A stretch of DNA of 26,464 bases from an uncultured Alistipes sp. (GCA_905213895.1 CAJMKE010000022.1:1-26464), one strand, 5' to 3'. Counted from the stretch's first letter, positions 1 through 8,670 are shown. A program made the numbers and translations. The notes: generated by a model not told the origin, from the sequence alone.

Positions 1-6
1 CTAACT

Positions 7-55
7 CAAAAGTAACGATTTATCCATTCCCTGCAAAATTTTCCGCAGGAAAAAT
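7..55 (-). promoter_or_regulatory. Promoter and palindromic site for a gene beyond the left edge
   Basis: On the minus strand a -33 TTTG (34-37) and a -7 TACTTTTG (7-14) are separated by 19 bp, the classic Bacteroidota primary-sigma promoter. It would fire leftwards out of the window. Directly upstream of and touching the -33 box is the palindrome TTTTCCTGCGGAAAA. The same palindrome and -33 arrangement occurs upstream of the gene at 10139-10699. The promoter match is seen directly; the operator role is inference. Confidence 0.6.
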
Positions 56-327
56 ATTCACTATAATCAATTTTTTTGAGAATGTGTAACGAATTGTAAT
101 GGGTTGTAATGGATTGGGTGGGGCAAAGCACGACTTTCTCGTTAAGGTCTTTAAAGTCTTTAAGGTCATTTAAAAATCATAGGAGGAGACTTTACGGTCA
201 TAGCGAAGCCGTAGACAGTCTTTGAACTTGATAACCTTAAAATCTTATAGTCTGTAAAACAAAAAATGGAGAATAAGCAATGGTTTACTCTTTGGTAGGG
301 GTTGGGATATTATCGCTGCGAGATATA
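56..327. other. Intergenic region downstream of the transglutaminase-like gene
   Basis: AT-rich non-coding stretch of about 270 bp between the leftward promoter and the 3' end of the minus-strand gene at 328. It contains one 9-bp-period array (142-178) and a weak hairpin (TACGG 193-197 with CCGTA 209-213). No convincing intrinsic terminator with a T tract is visible for the gene ending at 328. Short open frames starting at 280 and 302 run antisense into that gene and are not credible. Confidence 0.5.
142..178. repeat. 9-bp-period intergenic array, copy A
   Basis: TTAA cores occur at 142, 151, 160 and 170 (spacings 9, 9, 10), with units such as TTAAGGTCT, TTAAAGTCT and TTAAGGTCA. It lies about 150 bp beyond the 3' end of the minus-strand gene ending at 328. 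This is the least regular of five such arrays in the window (others at 10813, 16879, 18222 and 24461). Confidence 0.7.
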
Positions 328-1803
328 TTATTTTCTAACGATACTTATGCTCTTGTTGTCGAGTCCGGGCATGCTGCACCCGATTCCCGCTCCGATATAT
401 GTCGGGTCGCAAACGGTATACCGTCGTCCGTTTACCGTAACGGAATCCCCTGCAACGTCACTGTCGAAACATACGGCTGCTGCGACATGTCCCGTATATT
501 GCAGCAATACCGTGTCGAGTCCGGTGAGATTCTCGACGAGCGCGGAGAATAATATCGCGCGGTCCTCGCAGTCGCAGTATGGGTAATAGAGCGTTTCTTC
601 GGCGAAGAACGACCGTTCGTAACCGAATTGTTCGGCATCGGTTTGATAATCGAATGCGGTCTGTACGAAATCGAGAATCTTCGCGACCGCATCTTTCGTG
701 TCGAGAGAGGCGATAGCCCGTTTTATCGATTTCAGACCGTCGTTTATGCTGCCACTGAAAGTCGGGATGCGGTATATTTCCAGGTCGCAGTTGGGATACG
801 AGTCGAAATAGTCGATAAGATTGATGTTTATCGTCGCGTCCATTTTCATGTCGGGATATTTCTTCGATTGCAGTGTCCGCATGGGAGAAGGCTTGTCGGC
901 AATGTGCGGAATCTCTGTCATCCGGAGCGAGATTCTGTTCCCGCCGCCGAACGATTTGTCGAAAACACGGCATTTGGAGATGTCGCCGCGGGTGTCGAAC
1001 ATGTAATACCGTGTGCCGTCCAGCGATACATAGCGTCGCCGGTATATCTGTTCGTCGCACGGAAACAGCATGAGCAGATGCCCCGACGACTGCGCGATGC
1101 GTACTTCGTATCCCGATTGCACGGCGAGGAACGTGCGTAGCAGCGTCGCTTCGTTGCTGTCGGGCGTATACCATGCGTCGGATAACGATGCGAGCAGCCG
1201 AAGGTATCCCCAGTCGTTGAGCCGCAGGGACTTTTTCAGTTTTGAGCATTCGGCTATTACCGGCGCATATCCTGCTGCCGCGAATTTTTCCCATAATGCG
1301 GCTACCGATTCCTCCGTACAGTTTTCGAGAGCGGGTCTTTGCATGTCGAATCTCTGTACACGGCAGTCGGTTCCGAAGAACGAGAATCCGAATACGTCGT
1401 TATTCGCCGACTTTTCGGCAACCGGTACTGCGGGTTGCGGTTCCGCTGGTTCGTCGCTCGGCGGCAACGGTTTCGATATTGCCGGTTCATCGCCTGCGGG
1501 CGAGGGTTGCGGAACAGCCGGCACTTCGGGTGCAGGGACCGATGGCGTCTCCTCTGCATCGGGATATCTGACAGGTATTACGGGCAACGGTTGCGGCGTT
1601 TCGGTATCGGCGGTTGAGATTTCCGCCTCGCGCCAGCGTCGCTTCATGAATTCGGCATAGCGGGCGTTGCGCGAATCCACATAGGCATTGAATGCGTTGC
1701 GTCGCGATTCGAGAAATGCTTCGTATCCTGATTTGCTTCCCGTCTGGGCTAACGCGGCGAGCGATACGAACACCAGAATGATTAGCGATAGAATGTTTTT
1801 CAT
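328..1803 (-). CDS. Secreted transglutaminase-like protein
   Basis: A 491-residue protein. The start at 1803 is chosen because it opens a clear signal peptide (MKNILSLIILVFVSLAALAQ), whereas longer frames run back through the terminator into the preceding gene. After the signal come a charged helix (about 22-60), a proline-rich linker (about 68-130), a middle region of unknown fold, and a C-terminal transglutaminase-like domain (about 380-480). The catalytic triad is readable: Cys412 in DCEDRA, His439 in TGHVAA and Asp466 in CDPTY. Such folds act as cysteine peptidases, amidases or cross-linking enzymes, usually outside the cytoplasm in this context. It is the last gene of the nine-gene envelope cluster. 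An intrinsic terminator lies between it and the LPP20-like lipoprotein gene, so it may be expressed at a lower level. Substrate unknown. The fold is fairly sure; the activity is inferred. Confidence 0.8.
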   Translation of the reverse strand: MKNILSLIILVFVSLAALAQTGSKSGYEAFLESRRNAFNAYVDSRNARYAEFMKRRWREAEISTADTETPQPLPVIPVRYPDAEETPSVPAPEVPAVPQPSPAGDEPAISKPLPPSDEPAEPQPAVPVAEKSANNDVFGFSFFGTDCRVQRFDMQRPALENCTEESVAALWEKFAAAGYAPVIAECSKLKKSLRLNDWGYLRLLASLSDAWYTPDSNEATLLRTFLAVQSGYEVRIAQSSGHLLMLFPCDEQIYRRRYVSLDGTRYYMFDTRGDISKCRVFDKSFGGGNRISLRMTEIPHIADKPSPMRTLQSKKYPDMKMDATININLIDYFDSYPNCDLEIYRIPTFSGSINDGLKSIKRAIASLDTKDAVAKILDFVQTAFDYQTDAEQFGYERSFFAEETLYYPYCDCEDRAILFSALVENLTGLDTVLLQYTGHVAAAVCFDSDVAGDSVTVNGRRYTVCDPTYIGAGIGCSMPGLDNKSISIVRK

Positions 1804-1815
1804 GATTGGGAATCT

Positions 1816-1852
1816 GAAAAAAAACTCCCTATCGTCGGACAACAGGGAGTTT
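1816..1852 (-). terminator. Intrinsic terminator/attenuator before the transglutaminase-like gene
   Basis: A 9-bp perfect stem (AAACTCCCT 1822-1830 with AGGGAGTTT 1844-1852) and a 13-nt loop. On the minus strand it is followed at once by a T tract (positions 1821-1817). It sits in the 71-bp gap after the lipoprotein gene at 1875-2459, only about 13 bp before the next start codon. No promoter of TAnnTTTG type is visible between the hairpin and the next gene, so readthrough probably feeds that gene. Confidence 0.75.
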
Positions 1853-1874
1853 GTAATGCGTTGGTGCAGACCCG

Positions 1875-2459
1875 CTATTGTCTGTTCTGGAACTCGGCGA
1901 GTTTCTGCTCGTAGATTTTCTTGAACTCCTCGAATTCGAAATCCGACGCCAGTTTTTCGTCTTTCTTCATCTTTTCGAGAATGCCGTTTTTCAACTCCTC
2001 CTTGCTCAACTCCATGCATACGAAGTGGCGGTAGGCACCGTTGCTCTCCTTGAAAAGTTTTTCGTCTACGAGCGTAATTCCGGAGATGGTCTGCTGAACC
2101 ACCGAATATGTCAGTTCCGTCATGCGCTCTTCATACGCAGGCAACTCCTGCGACGGAAGTTTCTGCGATTTCGCATAGTTCTCGATTACCGACGAAAGGT
2201 CGGTCTGCACGGCAGCCGCAATCTCCTGACGGGCATTCTGGATGGCGATTTTCTTTGCCATCGACATCTCGGTGCTTACACCGCTCTGTACGGCGCGGTA
2301 GGCATCGGCGTCGCTGCGGTATTTCGCATCGGTGAACGGAATGTTCTGCTCGACCATTCCGGTCGGGGCGGTGTTGCGTGCCGCCTTTTTCGTGGACGAA
2401 CACGATGCGCACAGCACTGCGAGTGCTACGGAGCAGATGATAAACAGATTTCTTTTCAT
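1875..2459 (-). CDS. LPP20/FlgP-like lipoprotein
   Basis: A 194-residue protein with a lipoprotein signal peptide. Lys and Arg at the N-terminus are followed by a hydrophobic stretch ending in LCASC, with Cys20 the likely lipidated residue, although Cys at -3 makes the lipobox unusual. The helix around residues 63-90 (AKKIAIQNARQEIAAAV) has the alanine-spaced pattern of LPP20-family lipoproteins, the family that includes Vibrio/Campylobacter FlgP. The C-terminal 40 residues are a charged helix rich in Glu and Lys. No flagellar genes are in the window, so a flagellar role is not implied. The gene follows the larger LPP20-like gene by 17 bp. An envelope assembly or scaffold role is inference; the family assignment rests on pattern recognition only. 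Confidence 0.7.
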   Translation of the reverse strand: MKRNLFIICSVALAVLCASCSSTKKAARNTAPTGMVEQNIPFTDAKYRSDADAYRAVQSGVSTEMSMAKKIAIQNARQEIAAAVQTDLSSVIENYAKSQKLPSQELPAYEERMTELTYSVVQQTISGITLVDEKLFKESNGAYRHFVCMELSKEELKNGILEKMKKDEKLASDFEFEEFKKIYEQKLAEFQNRQ

Positions 2460-2476
2460 AATTTTATCCGATTAAG

Positions 2477-3751
2477 TTAAAGATTGATTTTGTAAGGTAA
2501 TGTGAATTTGCAGTCGGTCGATGTCTTGTCATGCAGATTGCGTATGCGGATGAATCCCTCCGCCAAAACGCTTTCGCCCGGCTTGCCGGTTGTTTCTGTC
2601 TCTATCGTAAGCAGGTGTTCGCCCTTGCCTCGGAAACATCTGCCGTCCGCCGACGGTGCGGCGGAAACGGCAATACCTGCAATGCTCATTTCGACACGTT
2701 CGACCTCGAATCCGCTGTTGGTACGCGAGCGCAGCGGAATCTCTATGCGCAGACGCGATTTTCCCGCTTCCGCTTCTCCTATGGTCGTTACGACAATGGT
2801 TCCGCACGCTCTGACGCGGACTTTGCCCTCCGTCGGGTCGAAAACCACGATGTGTCGGGCATCCTTGCCGAACGGATATGTTATCAGTATCGTATTCTCT
2901 TCGCCTTCGATTCCCATTTCGTCGTACAGCAGAATGTAGCCGTCCCCGCTCGGTCTCACGCGCAGATTCGTCGCGTAATCGCTTTTCAGAGCCGGTTTGG
3001 TGTCGGTCGTAACCTGTCGTCCGTGCAGAGAAAGGTGATAGCGGAAATTGCCGACCGAGGAGCCGTCGGGAACGATTGCCGCCTCCTGCCGTGCGCGAAT
3101 GTATCTGTCCCGCAAAGCCGTTGCGCTGCGCTGCCGGTTGGCGTCGAAGAAATATCCGAGCAGTACATCGAGTTCGCTTACGGCTTCGCTGATGTATGAA
3201 AGGTCGGTGAATGTGTGGAAATTGCGCTGCAACTCTTCGAGTTTGCTTTCGTGTTGCCGGTCGATTCGCAGGAAATCGGCTATCGCCGTGCGTCGCTCCG
3301 ACTCCGTGAACGGGTATCGGATGTGGCAGATGTAGTAGTAACGCTTCTGCTGTTTGACGAAGCGTCGCTCCCAATAGATGCCGGTCGCTTTCGACAGCGA
3401 AATGCCGCACAGATAGGGCATGTCCGCCGATTTGGTCTCGACCTGTGACGAATAGCGCGTTAGCATCGCCGTAACGTTGTCGCGCATCAGCGCATCCTGA
3501 CCGAACGACTCCTTCGACGTTATGTTTACGGCTATCGAGGTTACGATATGCTGTTTGATTTCGTCCAGACACTTCTGCTGGGCGGCGTCGAGCGTTTCAG
3601 CCGTGGCGGATACGCTGAACCGGTCGGCATCGGAGACTCCGAGCCATTCTGGCGCACGCGAGGCACTCCGTTCGACGACCCTCTCCTTCTGTCCGTAGCA
3701 CGTGCCTGCGAATAACGACAGAATCCCGAGTATTGCGGCAATCCGTTTCAT
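2477..3751 (-). CDS. Secreted protein with N-terminal LPP20-like domain
   Basis: A 424-residue protein with a signal peptide (MKRIAAILGILSLFAGTCYG, cleavage likely before Gln21). Residues about 30-150 resemble an LPP20 domain: RAPEWLG, then FSVSATAETLDAAQQ with regularly spaced alanines, then the WERRFVKQQKRYYYICHI strand pair. A helical segment (about 155-220) follows, and then a predicted beta-rich C-terminal half (about 225-424) that I do not recognise. It is 5 bp after the small membrane protein gene and 17 bp before the LPP20-like lipoprotein gene. The two LPP20-like products probably act together on the periplasmic side. Function unknown; moderate confidence in the domain call, high confidence that the gene is real. 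Confidence 0.7.
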   Translation of the reverse strand: MKRIAAILGILSLFAGTCYGQKERVVERSASRAPEWLGVSDADRFSVSATAETLDAAQQKCLDEIKQHIVTSIAVNITSKESFGQDALMRDNVTAMLTRYSSQVETKSADMPYLCGISLSKATGIYWERRFVKQQKRYYYICHIRYPFTESERRTAIADFLRIDRQHESKLEELQRNFHTFTDLSYISEAVSELDVLLGYFFDANRQRSATALRDRYIRARQEAAIVPDGSSVGNFRYHLSLHGRQVTTDTKPALKSDYATNLRVRPSGDGYILLYDEMGIEGEENTILITYPFGKDARHIVVFDPTEGKVRVRACGTIVVTTIGEAEAGKSRLRIEIPLRSRTNSGFEVERVEMSIAGIAVSAAPSADGRCFRGKGEHLLTIETETTGKPGESVLAEGFIRIRNLHDKTSTDCKFTLPYKINL

Positions 3752-3756
3752 CGTCG

Positions 3757-4113
3757 TCAGTTTTCGTTATTCGTTTTTTCGCGTTTCAATGCCCCGTTCA
3801 GGCAAAGCAGCCATATCAGAGCCACTATTGCGTTGGGAACTATCACGACCGGAGCCGGCAGTGCGTCGAAACATGCGAATGCACCGTTCATAATCAGCGA
3901 TACTGCGAGCAGTACGGCGGATACTGTGCGGAACAGGAAAGTATGGTTGCGACCGGTGTCGAACCTTACCGCCATAGCCGATACGAGCAGCAGTGTCGCA
4001 CTTGCGGATGCCGTTATCGACAGCATCGTGTCAGCGTTGCAACAGCGGTAGACATAGAACAGCAGCGCGGCGAACAGCAATGCGACGATTGCGATGATTG
4101 GGTTGATTTTCAT
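3757..4113 (-). CDS. Small four-helix inner-membrane protein
   Basis: A 118-residue protein made almost entirely of four hydrophobic segments, at about residues 5-23, 31-49, 62-80 and 88-107. Short polar loops include RFDTGRN between the second and third helices, and the tail is charged (KREKTNNEN). I do not recognise the family. It lies 8 bp after the SPFH-GYF_2 gene and 5 bp before the LPP20-like gene, so it is certainly cotranscribed with them. It is a plausible membrane partner for the SPFH protein, which has no membrane helix of its own; that link is inference from gene order. Confidence 0.75.
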   Translation of the reverse strand: MKINPIIAIVALLFAALLFYVYRCCNADTMLSITASASATLLLVSAMAVRFDTGRNHTFLFRTVSAVLLAVSLIMNGAFACFDALPAPVVIVPNAIVALIWLLCLNGALKREKTNNEN

Positions 4114-4121
4114 AATCGTAT

Positions 4122-5426
4122 TTATAATTTAGGGGGCATATTCATGAAGAGCGGCGCAAGTTCGCTGACGGAGGAGGCTTGTTCCCAAGCCGCTATGCCT
4201 TGGCGCCATACCAGCGTTTCGCGGGTTATGCGACCTTCGCATATCATCTGTTTTACGATGTCGGCGGCGAAAGGTCCCGTCTGCTGTCCGTTTTCGGCAA
4301 CGAAATACGACATTGTCGTGAGCGGCGGCGGGGTCTGCGGGGTCATCGGATTCATCGTACCCTGCATACCGCCCATCATTCCGTTTATCATGTTCGCCAT
4401 ATTGCCACCGACCGCTCCGCCGAGCATCATTCCGGTCATCATGGCTGCCGGATTTATTCCGCTTTTGTCCGAATCGCCATTGACTCCGATGCCCGAGTTG
4501 CCCATCTCGCCGAGTCCTGCTGCGGCTATTTCCGCTACGTCTGCCTGACGGTTCAGTCTGTGTGCAGCGAAATATTCGGTTTCCGCACCGAGATTCTGAC
4601 GCTTGAACTCGACCTCGCGACCCATTCTCATGCGCTCGACCGTATCTTCCGTGCGTGCCTTGGCGACTTCGGTGGTCTGCATGGTCGTGATTTCGTACAG
4701 GTCGGCATAACCAGCCGACTCCTTGTCGAGTTGGATGGCTGCGAGGTCGAACCGTTTGAGATTGACTCCGAAATCGTCTTTCAGAATGTCGCGCAGTTTC
4801 GCGGTTACGGTATCCGTGATTGCGTCTATGTGCCGTTCGATTTGGAGAAGCGGTATTCCCGCCTGCATCGGAGCGTTGGTGACCGTCGATTTGACGTAGC
4901 GTATGATGGAGGCTTTCGCTTCGGATACGAAATCGTTGATGTCGAACCGAATCATGCGATGGAGTTTGATGAACGCCTTATAATCGGTGATGTTCATCAG
5001 TATCTGTCCCTGCACCGATACCGGTACCGAGTAGTCGAGAAAACGTGGGTCGGCTACGTCGAATGCGGGAATGTAGAACGGAATCTTGATGTTGCCGGCG
5101 AGGTTTATGAAATACACCTCCGCCTGAAACGGAGTATCGCCGCCGAATGCCGAACCTATGATTCCGGAAAGCACCGGAAAATTCGCTGTCCGCAGTGTCG
5201 TGTCTATCGGTCCTTCGAAGAAATCCATCTGCCGTCCGTCGTTCTGCGAGTATACGAAAACGGCGACCTCGCCGTCCTTCACGCGCAGCGTGCTGCCCCA
5301 GCGTATCGCGTTTTCGCGCCGGCTCGGCAACCCGTCGGGCGACCATTTCCATACGAGGTAATCCGGCTCGTCGCAACGTATTACGTTGAGCATGCCGCCG
5401 TTCTCCTTTCTATTGAACAGTCCCAT
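4122..5426 (-). CDS. SPFH-domain protein with C-terminal GYF_2 domain
   Basis: A 434-residue cytoplasmic protein. Residues about 10-290 match the SPFH (stomatin/prohibitin/flotillin-like) subgroup that includes Bacillus YdjI and 'virion core' proteins: WKWSPDG near the start, then GSTLRVKDGEVAVF, FFEGPIDTTL and a long helix with AIQLDKESAGY. A Met/Gly-rich low-complexity stretch (about 313-370) links to a GYF_2/DUF4339 domain at 372-427, with the diagnostic GPF and LVWRQGIAAWEQA. GYF_2 domains bind proline-rich peptides or membrane partners. Its start overlaps the end of the zinc-ribbon membrane protein gene by 17 bp. In Bacillus, ydjI sits with zinc-ribbon membrane proteins and a PspA paralogue, which supports a membrane-stress or membrane-organising role; no PspA is seen here. 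The domain call is strong, the role inferred. Confidence 0.88.
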   Translation of the reverse strand: MGLFNRKENGGMLNVIRCDEPDYLVWKWSPDGLPSRRENAIRWGSTLRVKDGEVAVFVYSQNDGRQMDFFEGPIDTTLRTANFPVLSGIIGSAFGGDTPFQAEVYFINLAGNIKIPFYIPAFDVADPRFLDYSVPVSVQGQILMNITDYKAFIKLHRMIRFDINDFVSEAKASIIRYVKSTVTNAPMQAGIPLLQIERHIDAITDTVTAKLRDILKDDFGVNLKRFDLAAIQLDKESAGYADLYEITTMQTTEVAKARTEDTVERMRMGREVEFKRQNLGAETEYFAAHRLNRQADVAEIAAAGLGEMGNSGIGVNGDSDKSGINPAAMMTGMMLGGAVGGNMANMINGMMGGMQGTMNPMTPQTPPPLTTMSYFVAENGQQTGPFAADIVKQMICEGRITRETLVWRQGIAAWEQASSVSELAPLFMNMPPKL

Positions 5427-6333
5427 GATTTTGCAACAGTTTTTTAAGTTTTACAATATCGGATTTGTAGCGCAGTGCGGCAATTTGTTCGACGAACCGT
5501 GCCGCTCCCGCGTAGTCTTTCGAGGCAATGATCGATTCGACGATAACCCGTGCGCAGTCGAAATCGCCGACCCGTCCCTGGCAATATGCGAAAAAGAACT
5601 TCTCTGCCAACGCTGTATCTCCGGCTGCCGTCATGCTCTTCACGATTGCCGTCCGAGCCGTTCCGCCCATGTGTTCGTCGTTGTCCGGCGATGCGGCGAA
5701 AGTCTCGACCTCGCTCTGGTATTTGCCGTATTCCGCCTCCTCGATGTTCTTCTCCACGACGTGATTGGCGGTTGCGATGCTGCCCGATGCCGTGACGATG
5801 AATACAGCGGAGATTGCGAGCCATGTATAGAGAATCTTGCGGTTCGATTCGCGCCGCTCACGGACAGTGTCGATGATTTCGGCGGTAAGGTCGTCGATTT
5901 GCCGGGCGACCTCATGGTCCTTGCCGAAAGAGCGGCGTGCGATGCGCTCGTTATATTCGAACTCGTTCTTTATCCGGTTGATTTCGTCCTTTATCGACGG
6001 TTTGAACCACGATGCCACCAGCCGTCCGAGGAAATATTGCAGGATTACCAGAAATACGCCTCCGAGAATCTTGAACGCGATTGCTCCGGTGATGTATGCC
6101 ATCACCAGGAAATATACCGTCAGTATCAGTACGATGATACCGAGCAGGTCTCTCACGCTCGCGAGGAACGTAGGACGCGGCAGCCCTTTTATCTGCAATA
6201 CGAGTTGTTCGAGCGAATTTATCTGGTCGGCGGCGTTCGGCGTCGCCTCGTCGCCTTCGACGACATACCCGCAGATTGGGCAGATTTTCGATAACAGGGG
6301 CATATCCCCTTTACAGCGCGGACATTGTGGCAT
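5410..6333 (-). CDS. Zinc-ribbon membrane protein (YdjG-like layout)
   Basis: A 307-residue protein beginning with a zinc ribbon (Cys4, Cys7, Cys18, Cys21 in CPRC and CPIC). Two adjacent transmembrane helices follow at about 62-82 and 86-108, then a charged cytoplasmic helix region (about 112-165) and a third membrane helix (about 168-188). The C-terminal region (about 195-307) is helical and looks extracytoplasmic. The layout resembles the zinc-ribbon membrane proteins that accompany SPFH proteins in Psp-like operons such as Bacillus YdjG/YdjH. The gene starts 13 bp after the preceding gene and overlaps the SPFH gene by 17 bp, which suggests translational coupling and a direct complex. The Cys4 site is seen directly; membrane topology and partnership are inferred. 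Confidence 0.78.
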   Translation of the reverse strand: MPQCPRCKGDMPLLSKICPICGYVVEGDEATPNAADQINSLEQLVLQIKGLPRPTFLASVRDLLGIIVLILTVYFLVMAYITGAIAFKILGGVFLVILQYFLGRLVASWFKPSIKDEINRIKNEFEYNERIARRSFGKDHEVARQIDDLTAEIIDTVRERRESNRKILYTWLAISAVFIVTASGSIATANHVVEKNIEEAEYGKYQSEVETFAASPDNDEHMGGTARTAIVKSMTAAGDTALAEKFFFAYCQGRVGDFDCARVIVESIIASKDYAGAARFVEQIAALRYKSDIVKLKKLLQNHGTVQ

Positions 6334-6346
6334 GGCTTATAAAGTT

Positions 6347-7354
6347 TTATTTGGTTATGATTCCTACTATGGCATCTCCGAAACTTCCCAATACGGAGCC
6401 GCACAGCGTATCTACGAGTTGGTTGTCGGTAATCGAACTTTCAGCATAACTGTTGGCTGCTTTCAGTCGCATCTCTTCCAGTCTTACCGAGTTGTCGAAT
6501 TCCCGCTGCGCTTTCTCCATTTCGAGTTCCATCGCGGCTGCTCTTTGTGCGGCTTCGTCGGCTCTCTGCTTTTCCATATCCGATTTTATGGCGGCGACCA
6601 TTTTCTTTGCCGATGCCGAATGTGTGGACAAAGGGTCTATCGATGCGAGAATGTCCAGTGCCGAATCGATTTCTCCCTTCACCAATAGCGTTTCCACCCT
6701 ATTTATCTCCCTTTCGGCGGAATAGTCGAGTTTAGCCGTATAGTACGACACCATTAGTTCGGATACGGTAGAGTAATTATCCACCGTTTCGGGTATGGTG
6801 GAGAGCAGGATGATTGCTTCGTCGAATTTCTTCTGTTTTGCCAACGTTTCCGCTTTTATGATGAGTTTCGGCGTAATGTCGATATAATACTCTTCGATTC
6901 TCGATTGCGCCGAACGGATGAATCGGGTTATGCGCACGTCGGAGATATTGATGCGGTTTATCATTTTGCGGATTGCGTTGTCTTTCGATATGTCGCTGCC
7001 CTCCAACGAAATCGCTACCGATTCGAATATGTTGCCGTCGGCACGGTTGGTCGCATACAGAGTCAGTTCCCCTCTTTCGACATATACCTGACGTACGCCG
7101 GTATTCACAACGTCGGATTGTATGCATACCAGTTCGGGTCGAATGGAAAACAGAATGCTCGACGTGGCGGTCGCGCCTGCGTTGTTGCGGGCGAGTATCT
7201 GGTTGATTTTGTTTACGAGAATAGCGGCATTCCCGTCATTAAGTCCGATTTGGGTCTTGTCCGAACATACGGAGAATCCTATTTTTGACTCTTGTGCCGA
7301 TACGTTCGCCAACGACAAGACGAATATTCCGAGTGCGATAATTCGATTCAACAT
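6347..7354 (-). CDS. Secreted protein with helical repeats and coiled coil, unknown function
   Basis: A 335-residue protein with a signal peptide ending at VSA-Q (about residue 20). The N-terminal domain (about 25-150) is alpha/beta and loosely recalls the CsgG/FlgT-type fold. A TPR-like helical region follows (about 155-250; AETLAKQKKFDEAIILLSTI), and then an Ala/Glu-rich coiled coil (about 255-305). I do not recognise a named family. It lies 3 bp after the 427-residue secreted protein gene and 13 bp before the zinc-ribbon gene, inside the core of the envelope operon. A periplasmic adaptor between outer-membrane-side and inner-membrane partners is a reasonable but unproven guess. Confidence 0.7.
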   Translation of the reverse strand: MLNRIIALGIFVLSLANVSAQESKIGFSVCSDKTQIGLNDGNAAILVNKINQILARNNAGATATSSILFSIRPELVCIQSDVVNTGVRQVYVERGELTLYATNRADGNIFESVAISLEGSDISKDNAIRKMINRINISDVRITRFIRSAQSRIEEYYIDITPKLIIKAETLAKQKKFDEAIILLSTIPETVDNYSTVSELMVSYYTAKLDYSAEREINRVETLLVKGEIDSALDILASIDPLSTHSASAKKMVAAIKSDMEKQRADEAAQRAAAMELEMEKAQREFDNSVRLEEMRLKAANSYAESSITDNQLVDTLCGSVLGSFGDAIVGIITK

Positions 7355-7357
7355 AGG

Positions 7358-8641
7358 CTATAAAATAGTGATGTCTATTTTGTTTCCGTTTATATTGCGT
7401 TCGACCGTGAGATTCTGGCTGCGCAGGAAACGGTACAACTCCAACGCGAAATCGTTGATGTCCATGTCCGTTCCGTCGGCGCGTTTGTTGGCAATCTGTA
7501 TCTGGTCGAGCATCATTACGTTCTTGGTGCGTCCCTGCGAGTGATATTTGCCGTCTTTGGCATTTGTACGCAGCCATTGGAAAATCGCATCGGACAACGG
7601 CGTGAAGTTGCTTACCTCAGTGTCGAATGTTACCGAACTCTGCGAATCTATCGTAAACGAAATGGATATGGCGTTTCCGCCCGCAATCTTCTTTGCAAAT
7701 CCCACTTCGATTTGTTTGAGAAATTCGTCTATCATCACCTCTGCCAGTGCGCTGCATATAACCTCTACGGATGCGTGCTTTCTCGGCGCATTCTTGGTTA
7801 CTGATGCGTATGTATTGCTCGTCGATATGTCCACTGCTTTTAGCGTCAGGGATACCGCTGTGCCGAACTGGTTGCTGTTCTGCGAAATGTCCACCGATAC
7901 CGATACGTCCGCTCCGGAATTTGCCAGAATCATTTCGTTTATTCCGATGTCCATATGCGTCGTTTGATATTGTTCGGCGTTTCGTATCATCTGCTCTACG
8001 TCCTTGGTTTCGACGCCTTTCTTTACGAATCCGGTATTGACCTTGGATATTGCCATTCTGATGTATGGATTGCTCTGGATTTTCCCCTGATAGGTTTCTG
8101 TCCCTATGCAATACGGAACGACCATTATGGTCGGTATGGCAATCTCTTCCTGCGTCGTTTGCAGATTGGTGTTTTGCGGGTTTAGATTTATGACTCCGCA
8201 ATTGAGACAGTCTTTGTAGAGAGACTCGATATACAGTTCCAGCGTTATGTGAGACTGGAAAAGTTTGGCTATGTTTTTTGTCGGCTCTCCTTTCGGGACA
8301 TAACTTTTGACGAATATCGAATATCTGCCGTTATTCATCAGATTGTTTACATAATCTTCCGCCTCCTTCGACGGATGATGCCCCAAAAGCGGCATGTCGT
8401 TGTTGAGTCCTGCTATTCCATTATATAAATATGTATATATTGCCGATTTTACAGCCATCTCCTCGGCGGTCTTTTTCTTGTCGCCGACTCCGGAGCAATC
8501 TATTTTGGCGACTTTGCCGTTTATGTTCTCAACGAGGATGGCGTCCGTACTGTATTGTTGTGCGGAAACTTCGGAATTGCCGTACAACAATATTGCAACA
8601 ACGGCGATAAACAGACTGCGGACGATTTTCAGATTGTGCAT
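7358..8641 (-). CDS. Secreted protein of unknown function (possible DUF6175)
   Basis: A 427-residue protein with a signal peptide (MHNLKIVRSLFIAVVAILLY, cleavage near SAQ). The first 130 mature residues contain an alanine-spaced helix (KTAEEMAVKSAIYTYLYNG) reminiscent of the LPP20/FlgT N-terminal fold. The middle (about 160-310) is alpha/beta with IMVVPYCIG and SGADVSVSVDIS. The tail (about 320-427) is a further alpha/beta unit. From memory it fits Bacteroidota proteins annotated DUF6175, which I could not verify. It is 80 bp downstream of the CsgG-like gene with an intrinsic terminator in between, and 3 bp upstream of the next gene. No TAnnTTTG promoter is visible in the 80-bp gap, so it probably depends on terminator readthrough. 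Confidence 0.7.
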   Translation of the reverse strand: MHNLKIVRSLFIAVVAILLYGNSEVSAQQYSTDAILVENINGKVAKIDCSGVGDKKKTAEEMAVKSAIYTYLYNGIAGLNNDMPLLGHHPSKEAEDYVNNLMNNGRYSIFVKSYVPKGEPTKNIAKLFQSHITLELYIESLYKDCLNCGVINLNPQNTNLQTTQEEIAIPTIMVVPYCIGTETYQGKIQSNPYIRMAISKVNTGFVKKGVETKDVEQMIRNAEQYQTTHMDIGINEMILANSGADVSVSVDISQNSNQFGTAVSLTLKAVDISTSNTYASVTKNAPRKHASVEVICSALAEVMIDEFLKQIEVGFAKKIAGGNAISISFTIDSQSSVTFDTEVSNFTPLSDAIFQWLRTNAKDGKYHSQGRTKNVMMLDQIQIANKRADGTDMDINDFALELYRFLRSQNLTVERNINGNKIDITIL

Positions 8642-8670
8642 AATGTTTGGGCTTGAATTGTTAGAGGAAT

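Noticed and set aside
280..586. Two short plus-strand open frames at the left end
   Set aside because: They overlap antisense the 3' end of a real gene and have no start signals or recognisable content.
1804..2019. Longer N-terminal extension of the transglutaminase-like protein
   Set aside because: The extension would cross the terminator and overlap the preceding gene. The Met at 1803 opens a textbook signal peptide.
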